This document shows, piece after piece, positions 25,476-32,549 of a stretch of DNA of 45,076 nt; position 1 is the first letter of the stretch; every line of letters begins with the position of its first letter. This stretch comes from Chloroflexota bacterium. Its GTDB lineage: Bacteria > Chloroflexota > Limnocylindria > Limnocylindrales > CSP1-4. The stretch is from contig DAHXON010000018.1 of NCBI GenBank assembly GCA_027364875.1, positions 1-45,076 on the forward strand, in the 5' to 3' direction. A model generated the notes under the pieces. It saw nothing but the letters and a program-made list of their open reading frames with translations. It made no database searches and was not told where the DNA came from. The position numbers and the translations under genes were made by a program.

Positions 25476-25504
25476 GATCGGCCGGGCGAAGAACCCGGCC
25501 GATC
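25476..25504 (+). terminator. strong GC-rich hairpin after the E1 gene
   Basis: GATCGGCCGGG pairs perfectly with CCCGGCCGATC (11-bp stem, 7-base loop) in the 75-base gap between E1 and AAA genes. There is no T-run, so it may be a weak terminator, a processing site or a protein target. It marks a boundary between the Ubl enzymes and the ATPase-recombinase pair. Confidence 0.55.
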
Positions 25505-25521
25505 CAGTTCAGGAGTTGTTC

Positions 25522-26727
25522 GTGTCCCATCCGCAGTCGGCCGTTCTCGCGAACCCCTTCCGCGCCGGCAATGGCGTGCGACCGCCGTACCTGGCCGGGC
25601 GCGATGGACTGCTCGACGAGTTCGGGCGCTTCCTCATCGAACCTCATCCACCTCACGTCAACTGGTCGCTGACCGGGCTTCGCGGTACGGGCAAGACGGT
25701 GCTTCTCAACGAGTTCGCCACGCGAGCGGAGCGTGCGGGATGGGTGTGCGGCACCCGAGAGCTCGGCGATCGCCATCGCGACCCTGAAGTCCTGGCCCAA
25801 GCGATCGCGTCAGACAGCGATGCGCTCATCCGACGGTGCAACGCTCTCGCGGGCATCGGGCAGACGATCGAGCGCAGCTTCCGGTTCTTCCGCCCTCGGC
25901 GTCTAACCATTGGGGAACTGGGTGTCGAACTGGCATATGAAGGAGTGAGTTCAGATCCCGCGGAGGCGATCGGCGCAGCTCTTTCGGCAGTTGCCCAGGC
26001 TGCTGACGAGGCTCATCGTCCAGGCGCCCTACTCCTCTACGACGAAGCCCATCTGCTTTCGGACGATCGGTCACGCAAGGAGTTCCCGCTCTCGGCCTTG
26101 CTCGCCGGGCTAGGCCAAGCTCAACGTTCCAGCCAGTCCGTCAGAGTCGTCCTTTGCGGACTGCCAACCCTGACGCTCAATCTCAAGCGTGCCAAGACGT
26201 ATGCCGAGCGCATGTTCCGCCAGGTCGTCGTCGGTCATCTCGAGCGAGGCGACGCCTGGGATGCCATCGGCATTCCGCTGGCCGGCAGTGGGCGCAGCTT
26301 CTCCCTCGATCTCGTGGGGGATATCGTCGAGGCGACGGACGGCTACCCATACTTCCTCCAGTTCTTCGGCGCGTTTCTGTGCAGCCGCATTGGGCATGCC
26401 GAGGTCAATCGAGCCGACTACGCCGCGCTCGAACCGGTGCTCCTGCATGAACTGGACCTGGCCTTCTTCGAGGACCGATACGCCGTGGCCGGCCCTGCGG
26501 GCCAGCAGGTGCTCGAAGCGATGGCTCGTCACGCGGGCACGGTGGGCGCCCTCGAACTGCGGCGTGCCCTCCCCGCAAACGCGAACGTCGACACCGTCAT
26601 CTTCCGACTCGTCGAGCGCGGGCTCATCTATCGACCATCGCGAGGCCGGTATGACTTCGCCTTGCCCCTCTTCCGCGCATACCTGCGGCGGAGGGCGAAT
26701 CTTACAGAACTAGCGTGGGGGCGCTAG
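25522..26727 (+). CDS. AAA ATPase, ORC/Cdc6-like, next to the Ubl cassette
   Basis: The 401-residue product is a single AAA-type ATPase. PPYLAGRDGLLDEFGRFL leads into Walker A SLTGLRGTGKTVLLNEF (GLRGTGKT at 52-59), Walker B ALLLYDEAHLLSDD (about 169-182), and a sensor stretch VRVVLCGLPTL. A C-terminal winged-helix-like region follows (VLEAMARHAGTVGALELRRA, VDTVIFRLVERGLIYRPSRG). This is the layout of AAA_16/ORC-like proteins that bind DNA or partner proteins. GTG 25522 has AGGAG 6 bases upstream; TTG 25516 would leave no spacing. The recombinase gene begins 2 bases after its stop. It may remodel conjugated targets or serve mobility of the element; the context cannot decide. Confidence 0.82.
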   Translation: MSHPQSAVLANPFRAGNGVRPPYLAGRDGLLDEFGRFLIEPHPPHVNWSLTGLRGTGKTVLLNEFATRAERAGWVCGTRELGDRHRDPEVLAQAIASDSDALIRRCNALAGIGQTIERSFRFFRPRRLTIGELGVELAYEGVSSDPAEAIGAALSAVAQAADEAHRPGALLLYDEAHLLSDDRSRKEFPLSALLAGLGQAQRSSQSVRVVLCGLPTLTLNLKRAKTYAERMFRQVVVGHLERGDAWDAIGIPLAGSGRSFSLDLVGDIVEATDGYPYFLQFFGAFLCSRIGHAEVNRADYAALEPVLLHELDLAFFEDRYAVAGPAGQQVLEAMARHAGTVGALELRRALPANANVDTVIFRLVERGLIYRPSRGRYDFALPLFRAYLRRRANLTELAWGR

Positions 26728-26729
26728 AA

Positions 26730-27689
26730 ATGGCACGACCCGCTCGACTGATCGCGGAGGTCCGGCCCGATCCAGGCCTGGAGGCGCTACGGCTCACCGA
26801 CCTCGTCGCCGAATACTGCGTCGCCCTGAAGGTGGCCGGCCGAAGCCCAAGGACAATCCGCTGGTACCGCGATCACCTAGCGGAGTTCATCGGCTTCCTC
26901 GAACGTTCCGGCGACGCAGCAACGTTGGCCGACCTGCGACCACCAGTCGTCCGCCGCTGGCTCCTCGCCCTCACTGCTCGTCGTGACCGGCCGCTGGCCC
27001 CGAGCAGCGTCGCCGGTCGTGTCCGAACGCTGCGCGCCTTTGGCTCTTGGCTTGCTCGCGAGTTCGATCTCTCCGACAACCCGCTCCGCGGGGTGCCGGT
27101 CCCGCGCGTACCCGAACAGCTCGTCCGCAGCCTTCGCGAGACCGAGATCCGCGCCCTGCTCGCGGCGATCGACGGCTCTGAGCAGCCTGAGCGTGATCGC
27201 GCGCTCGTCCTCCTTCTGCTCGACACGGGGATCCGCCTCTCCGAGGCTGCCGGTCTCAGCGTGCATGACCTCGATCTCATCGAGGGCCGATGCCGAGTCA
27301 TCGGCAAGGGATCGAAGGAACGGGTCGTGCCGGTAGGGCGGAAGGCGCGAAAGGTCATCCGCCAGATGCTCGTCCGTCGCGGCAACCCAAAGGGGCCCGA
27401 CCCGCTATTCGTAGGAGCGGACGGTCGTCCGCTCGCGCCGCACGGTTTCCAGCAGGTGCTTCGGCGGCTGTCTGCGCGAGCCGGCCTCACAGTCCGATCG
27501 TCGCCTCACGTCCTGCGCCACACATTTGCCCGCTCATTCCTTCAGAACGGCGGCGACGTGTTCAGCTTGCAGCGCATCCTCGGCCACAGCCCGTCGTCGC
27601 TCCAGGTCACCCGCCGCTACGTCGATCTCCTCGACGATGACCTGCGCGAAATCCACCGCAACGCCTCGCCAGTCGACCGGATGGTCTAG
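26730..27689 (+). CDS. tyrosine recombinase (XerC/D-like integrase)
   Basis: The 319-residue product has the SAM-like core-binding domain at about 20-115 (SPRTIRWYRDHLAEF) and a catalytic domain with all expected residues: Arg169 in DTGIRLSEAAGL, Lys in GKGSKERVVPVG (193 or 196), His260-x2-Arg263 in PHVLRHTFARSF, His286 in LGHS, and the nucleophile Tyr297 in RRYVDL. It can cut and rejoin DNA at specific sites. ATG 26730 lies 2 bases after the AAA gene; GTG 26715, overlapping it, is an alternative. It is clearly related to the second recombinase at 30993-32012. A hairpin with short T-run follows at 27760. Confidence 0.92.
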   Translation: MARPARLIAEVRPDPGLEALRLTDLVAEYCVALKVAGRSPRTIRWYRDHLAEFIGFLERSGDAATLADLRPPVVRRWLLALTARRDRPLAPSSVAGRVRTLRAFGSWLAREFDLSDNPLRGVPVPRVPEQLVRSLRETEIRALLAAIDGSEQPERDRALVLLLLDTGIRLSEAAGLSVHDLDLIEGRCRVIGKGSKERVVPVGRKARKVIRQMLVRRGNPKGPDPLFVGADGRPLAPHGFQQVLRRLSARAGLTVRSSPHVLRHTFARSFLQNGGDVFSLQRILGHSPSSLQVTRRYVDLLDDDLREIHRNASPVDRMV

Positions 27690-27759
27690 GTTGTCGCGAA
27701 AGCCTCGCAACGAGTCCCCTTACATGACACGATAGGTCACGCTGCGCGGGTCTTGGTCC

Positions 27760-27774
27760 ACCGCCTTCGGCGGT
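27760..27774 (+). terminator. probable terminator after the first recombinase gene
   Basis: ACCGCC, loop TTC, GGCGGT, then a short T stretch (GGTTTC). The perfect 6-bp stem lies 70 bases after the recombinase stop and 61 before the next ATG. Confidence 0.5.
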
Positions 27775-27835
27775 TTCAGGTACGACCGGACCCGTTGCTA
27801 GCGCTCTTGTCATTCGCGAGAGGGGCTGCAGCGAC

Positions 27836-30800
27836 ATGCCCGAACTAGGGCGGCCAACCGCATCAGCAGGAAATGCCTATCACGATGTGACCACGGCCCT
27901 GCGGCTAGTCGAAATGGTTCAGGACGGACAGATCGAGTATGTCTGGCCGGAAGCAGTTGCTCCTGTGGACGATATCAAGGTGGCCTTCGTCTCTTCGGAG
28001 CGGTTCGAGCAGGTCAAGGAGCACGCGCCCGCTTCGTCGTGGACCGCCGCTGGTCTCCAGTCCGAGGGCATTCTTGACCAGTTCGCTCGTCAGCATGCTC
28101 TGGCTCCTGAGGCGCAATTGGTACTTGTCACCGCGTCCGATGCCAGGAATATCCGCGAGCTGACCACACGCGCCGCCAGCGCACTGCGGAATAGCCCGGG
28201 GAATCCGGCAGAAGCCGTCGCGGAGTGGAGATCGCGGCTAAGTGCTGAGCTTGACGCCGTCGCCAGCGACATCGGAGCGAGGCTCGGCAAGTCCGATGAG
28301 GACACGATCGTCTTACTGGCCACAGTCGTGGTCCAGGACAACCAGGGGTCGCTCGATCAGCGTCGCGACCAACTGAACTCGGCTCTGAACGGACTGGTGA
28401 AGGATGTCGCCAGGGGCGCGACAGCTCTGGAGGACTTGGCGCGCGACTGTGGCATGCGACGAGACAAGATTCGACGCTCAGACGTCCGGCACGCGCTCGC
28501 GGAGGCGGAAGCTGGACCCCTGACGGGAGCCTGGGCCGCACACGTTGACCTTGAATCATACGCCGCCCAGCTCGACGAGCGAGAGCGGCTCCTCGACCCA
28601 GCCGCCCTGCCAGAACTAGGTCGAACCCTGGCGCTTGGGGGATCGCTAACGGAAATCGAGACGGTCACCCGTCCAACCTTGCTCACGGGCGGCCATGGCG
28701 CCGGCAAGACACACATGTCGCTCCGCATTGCGATTGGGCACCTCACAAAAGGGCGTCCGGGACTCCACGTCATGCTCGGCGCTTGGGCCACCGGGCTGGA
28801 CGATCTGATCCACGGCGAGCTTGCATTCGCAGCTGGGCGGCCCGTCACGGATAGCGATGTGTCGTTGTTCCTTGCCAATGAAGGGTCGTTCCTCATTCTC
28901 GACTCACTGGATGAGGTCGCTCCTGAGCTCCGACAAAGCGCCGTTCGCGAAGTCCACCAGCTTGCCCGATCTCACCCAAACTTGCGTGTCCTCGTGACTG
29001 CAAGACCTGGGGCCGCGGCGCGCCAGCTCGGTTGGCCGGAGGTCGAGCTTCAACCCCTGACCGACGAACAGATCGCCGGCATCCTCGGTAGTTCTGTCCA
29101 CTCACTCCCGGCGGGCGTGCAAGCACTTGCACGTAATCCCCTGATGCTCGGGCTCCTTAGGACCCATGGAACGACGAATGTTTCGGAACCCGAGCTACTG
29201 GACGGACTGCTCGCATCGATGATCGATCGGGAGGCGCAGCGACCGGGACGGCTAGACGCGGTCACGGCGACCCGGATCGCGGAAGAGGTCGCATTCCGGT
29301 GGCTGTTGGGCTATCGGACCGTTCTTGACGACCATGCGTTTCGAGGCCTTGCCAGGGATGTCGCGCACCATCTCGCGGAGCACGATCGCATTGAGCTCGA
29401 TGCCCGTCAGATAGAGGCTTCGCTCCTCGAGATGGGCCTGGTCGTGCGAGTGGGCAGCCAGCTTCGCCCACTTCACAGGACGCTTCTTGATCAGCTGGCA
29501 GCGCGGCGCTTCTCGGACCCGGGGTCGGTCGAAGTCGGCGTTGTCACCCCATCATTGCGGGAAGCATTTGCCAGGTATATAGGCACGCAACTCACCGTCG
29601 AAGACAGGCCGAGATCTATGTTGGAGGCGAACCTCCTCGACATCGAGCTGCTCGCACGTTGTGCCAGGCTAGTGCGGTCAGACGTGGCAGCCCCCTCCGA
29701 CGCCAACGCGTTTGCCCGGGACTACCTGCGGGCGGTGCGGACGCTGACCGAGGGGCCATTGAGTGGTGCCGCCCTCATCGCGCCGGCCGTCCATATAAAG
29801 ATCGACCACGCTCTTACCTGGATCTCGGAATCCGAAGTGGGGGGAGCCAGCGGGGATCGAGTGGAGGTCGTCGAGAATTCCGGCCGAATGTACACGGTCG
29901 GACCAGATGGTATTGCCGTCCCCAACATCACAAGATTCTCGGGTCTCGGCTTTGAGGGGCGCATCATCTCGAACCCTATGCCCCAGCTCGTTGCCTACGA
30001 GCGGGTCCGTGACGCGCTGCAGGATCGCCTGAAGAACGAGCTCCTGCCCGACGAGGGGCCGCAAATCACCTATGAGCGCCTAGCCGCGATACCGAAGCAG
30101 CTCGCCGACCTAGCCAGTGCGTTCGGCTCCAATCCGCAGGCGGGCTACGCGATGGCCGACCTAGTCGGCATTACTCCACTGGAGCTTCTGAGCAAGTTCG
30201 CGACCTTTGCCGCAAGCATCATCGGGCATCAGCCGACCGAATCCGATGTCGCCGGCCTCCTGCTCGGATTCGATTTCCAGGCGAAGAGCTGGTTCGCCAT
30301 CACCTCGGCTGAACCATCCGCGCAGGATCCGCGCAATCCGTCGGGAGGAAGGCGCGGACTCGTTCTTCACGGCAGCCCGATATCCATGCTCGTTGGGGAG
30401 GCGATGCGCCTCGGTATTGCCAATCTTCCGCTTCACCCCCTTGGCGTGCTACCCGAAGGCACGAACGACCCGGTCTTGAGCCTGCCGGTGAGGATCTGGG
30501 AGCTTCATGGGGATGATCTCCGGCTATTCGTCCTGCGGCAGGAGCAGGGAATCCAAGCAGCCATCCGCCATCTGGTAACACACAACCTTGAAGGCGTCGC
30601 GAGCAGACTAAGAACCTATGGCTCGATGCCCTGGCGGGTGCGTGTGCACGTAGAAAACAAGACGACGGGGGGCCAGATCGACATGGACTACGCGAGGCAC
30701 GTCGATTTCCGAACCGACGTCGAGGGCGTGGAAGTTGAGCTCGGCATTCCAGCCGGCTGGGATTACGCCAACGGCTCGTCCAGAGGCGATCTGCGGTTCA

Positions 30801-30901
30801 GCTATGGCAGCGTGCTCAAGGAAGCCTACCGGGAGGTTTCGAACGACCTCAATGCCCTGCTTTCTGGCCGTCAGGCGCTCGGCGCCGAGGACCTTGGTTA
30901 G
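27836..30901 (+). CDS. NACHT-type STAND ATPase with Cap4/DUF4297-like nuclease domain
   Basis: The 1021-residue product starts with a domain like Cap4/DUF4297 double-strand DNA nucleases: GNAYHDVTTALRLVEMVQDG, then VDDIKVAF (Asp45-Asp46), then FEQVKEHA (Gln59-Val-Lys61), which is the D-(x)n-(E/Q)xK site; then LVLVTASDARN. Residues of about 280-430 are a NACHT ATPase: Walker A LLTGGHGAGKTHMS (285-292), Walker B GSFLILDSLDEV (about 350-361), sensor RVLVTARPG, and VELQPLTDEQIAGIL. The remaining 590 residues are a long helical and mixed sensor region without recognisable repeats. This is the architecture of Avs-type antiviral STAND proteins. AGAGGGG lies about 12 bases before the ATG. It stands alone between two recombinase genes. 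Confidence 0.83.
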   Translation: MPELGRPTASAGNAYHDVTTALRLVEMVQDGQIEYVWPEAVAPVDDIKVAFVSSERFEQVKEHAPASSWTAAGLQSEGILDQFARQHALAPEAQLVLVTASDARNIRELTTRAASALRNSPGNPAEAVAEWRSRLSAELDAVASDIGARLGKSDEDTIVLLATVVVQDNQGSLDQRRDQLNSALNGLVKDVARGATALEDLARDCGMRRDKIRRSDVRHALAEAEAGPLTGAWAAHVDLESYAAQLDERERLLDPAALPELGRTLALGGSLTEIETVTRPTLLTGGHGAGKTHMSLRIAIGHLTKGRPGLHVMLGAWATGLDDLIHGELAFAAGRPVTDSDVSLFLANEGSFLILDSLDEVAPELRQSAVREVHQLARSHPNLRVLVTARPGAAARQLGWPEVELQPLTDEQIAGILGSSVHSLPAGVQALARNPLMLGLLRTHGTTNVSEPELLDGLLASMIDREAQRPGRLDAVTATRIAEEVAFRWLLGYRTVLDDHAFRGLARDVAHHLAEHDRIELDARQIEASLLEMGLVVRVGSQLRPLHRTLLDQLAARRFSDPGSVEVGVVTPSLREAFARYIGTQLTVEDRPRSMLEANLLDIELLARCARLVRSDVAAPSDANAFARDYLRAVRTLTEGPLSGAALIAPAVHIKIDHALTWISESEVGGASGDRVEVVENSGRMYTVGPDGIAVPNITRFSGLGFEGRIISNPMPQLVAYERVRDALQDRLKNELLPDEGPQITYERLAAIPKQLADLASAFGSNPQAGYAMADLVGITPLELLSKFATFAASIIGHQPTESDVAGLLLGFDFQAKSWFAITSAEPSAQDPRNPSGGRRGLVLHGSPISMLVGEAMRLGIANLPLHPLGVLPEGTNDPVLSLPVRIWELHGDDLRLFVLRQEQGIQAAIRHLVTHNLEGVASRLRTYGSMPWRVRVHVENKTTGGQIDMDYARHVDFRTDVEGVEVELGIPAGWDYANGSSRGDLRFSYGSVLKEAYREVSNDLNALLSGRQALGAEDLG

Positions 30902-30917
30902 GCCAAAGGGGTCTGTA

Positions 30918-30933
30918 GGCTAGGCTCCTAGCC
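30918..30933. terminator. hairpin between convergent STAND and recombinase genes
   Basis: GGCTAGG, CT, CCTAGCC is a perfect 7-bp inverted repeat 17 bases after the STAND stop. It may serve as a two-way terminator for this gene and the facing recombinase. Confidence 0.45.
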
Positions 30934-30992
30934 CCTCGAGTTCGACCTTGCGTGGGTCGACGATTCCCCGGATGCGGGCGGGCGAGATTTCG

Positions 30993-32012
30993 TCATCTCA
31001 CGGGTCTCGCGCGTCCCCCCAGAAGATGGTCGGCCGGCGACGCTAGGTCATGACGACTGGCGACGTCCGTGTCCGCCAAGGCCACGTAGCGTCGGACCAT
31101 GTCCAGGCTCGTATGGCCCAGGATCCGCTGAAGCGAGAACACATCCCCGCCATTGACGAGGTAGTTGCGGGCGAAGGTGTGGCGGAAGGTGTGCGGCGAG
31201 CAGCGCCGCTGCAACCCGGCCCGCGCCTTGAGGCGCTTGAGGATCTGCTGGATGCCATGGAAGGTGAGCCCGGTACCTCCTTCCGCGAGGAAGACCGGCT
31301 CGTCGGGTTCGCCTCGGCCTCGTTCGGCGAGATAGCGACCGATCGCCCGACGCGAGCTCGTGCCGACGGGGACGAGGCGCTCTTTCGAACCCTTACCCAT
31401 CACCTTGATCGAGCCATCGCCACGGAGGTCGCGAAAGCAGATCCCGGCGGCCTCGGAAACCCGGATCCCGGTGTCGAGGAGGAGCAACAGGATCGCCTGA
31501 TCACGGGTGCCCGCTAGGGCGAGCAACCCTCGTAGCTCCTCGTCGGTCAACGGCTCAACCAGCTTGCGCGGCACCCGTGGCTTAGCCAGCCGGCGAATGG
31601 CGTCGGCGCCGGCGAGCTCTTCGGCCACGAGCCAGTTGCCGAACACGTGGAGACAGCGGACATAGCCCGCGACGCTCACCGGCGCCAGGGTAGATCGAAG
31701 CTCGACGAGCCAGGCCCGCCAGGCCGGGGCGTCGATCTCGTCGAGGATCGTCCGAGCACCAAAGCGCGCAACGGCTCGATCGAGGATGTCGCGATACCAG
31801 CGGACCGTTCGCGGCGACAGGCCCTCGGCGGTCTTCGCGTCGCAGAACAATTCGACCGCGGCTGCGAGCCGAGCTTCTTCGCGCGGTTTGCGGGTCGGCC
31901 GGGTCGGCGGAGTCAGATGCCCGTTTCGGGGGCGGACGCCATCAGATGCCCGTCTTGTTTGGTCGGGGGAGTCAGAAGCCCACGGATCGTAGGTATCAGA
32001 TGCTCGCGACAT
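30993..32012 (-). CDS. tyrosine recombinase beside tRNA-Arg (island integrase)
   Basis: The 339-residue product resembles the first recombinase closely in its motifs: SPRTVRWYRDIL, Arg184 in DTGIRVSEAAGI, Lys in GKGSKERLVPVG, His274-x2-Arg277 in PHTFRHTFARNY, His300 in LGHT, and Tyr309 in RRYVAL. It has an extra 45-residue basic N-terminal arm with repeated ASD triplets. ATG 32012 has a perfect GGAGGT 6 bases upstream. The gene begins 95 bases from the 3' end of tRNA-Arg, the classic place for an integrase whose element inserted into the tRNA 3' end. It most likely moves the island to its left. Confidence 0.92.
   Translation of the reverse strand: MSRASDTYDPWASDSPDQTRRASDGVRPRNGHLTPPTRPTRKPREEARLAAAVELFCDAKTAEGLSPRTVRWYRDILDRAVARFGARTILDEIDAPAWRAWLVELRSTLAPVSVAGYVRCLHVFGNWLVAEELAGADAIRRLAKPRVPRKLVEPLTDEELRGLLALAGTRDQAILLLLLDTGIRVSEAAGICFRDLRGDGSIKVMGKGSKERLVPVGTSSRRAIGRYLAERGRGEPDEPVFLAEGGTGLTFHGIQQILKRLKARAGLQRRCSPHTFRHTFARNYLVNGGDVFSLQRILGHTSLDMVRRYVALADTDVASRHDLASPADHLLGGRARPVR
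31913..32007. repeat. four direct repeats of TCAGATGCCC type at the integrase 5' end
   Basis: TCAGATGCCCGT at 31913 and 31942, TCAGAAGCCCAC at 31972 and TCAGATGCTCGC at 31996 are spaced 29, 30 and 24 bases apart. A fifth match, TCAGATGCTCTA, lies inside the tRNA-Arg gene at 32149, in its anticodon arm. They lie within the coding region of the integrase N-terminal arm and could be arm-type binding sites. Confidence 0.55.
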
Positions 32013-32106
32013 AATCTTACCTCCATGGGCACCGCCCACGAGGCCGTCCTACGCACAAGATCTAGTACCGCCGGCGCCACTCAACCACAACATGTTGTGG
32101 TTTTGG

Positions 32107-32179
32107 CGCGCCCGGAGGGATTCGAACCCCCGACCCTCTGATCCGAAGTCAGATGCTCTATCCACTGAGCTACGGGCGC
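32107..32179 (-). tRNA. tRNA-Arg (anticodon TCG)
   Basis: On the minus strand the sequence begins GCGCCCGTAGCTCAGTGGAT and folds as a full cloverleaf: acceptor stem GCGCCCG/CGGGCGC with discriminator G, D arm AGCTCAGTGGATAGAGC, anticodon loop CTTCGGA giving anticodon TCG, and T arm with GGTTCGAATCC. No CCA is encoded. Its 3' end faces the integrase gene, so it is the probable attachment site of the island. I found no second copy of the tRNA 3' end elsewhere in the window. Confidence 0.97.
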
Positions 32180-32549
32180 ACCGGTCGTCGCAGTTCCACG
32201 CTCAGATACGGCACCTGACCGGTGCCACGATCCCGAGCAGCGACTGACGCAGTATACGGTCGGTGTCTGATCGTGGCCCAGCTGCCCGGCGCCGCACAGG
32301 AGCATGTAGAGCATCTGATTCAGCGAAAAGCAGAGACTGAAGTGGAACCCGGTTACCGTCCTCGATGGAATCAGACGCAAGCCGTCAAGTCGAGGGGCCG
32401 CGGAGCCGGATCTCCTTTCAGCAGCGAGCCCACTCTGAAGTCGCGGACCGATGGCCAACGGCCGAGACTGGCCGCGCTGCTGAGATACGAACCGCCGGCC
32501 CCTCTCGATCATCCTCGTCGTACCTCGCAACTCCTGTCCCCATGCGCGG
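32180..32549. other. region between tRNA-Arg and the LuxR-type gene
   Basis: These 370 bases precede the tRNA (its promoter should lie here on the minus strand) and follow the regulator stop. Short open frames exist but none has a ribosome site or familiar sequence. Confidence 0.5.

Noticed and set aside
31913-32007. CRISPR-like array
   Set aside because: The repeats are only about 10-12 bases, vary in sequence and lie inside a coding region; no cas gene is present and no CRISPR array was seen anywhere in the window.
1-32106. Second copy of the tRNA-Arg 3' end as left attachment site
   Set aside because: Reading through the window I found no stretch matching the T arm and acceptor end; a computed search could still find a diverged copy.
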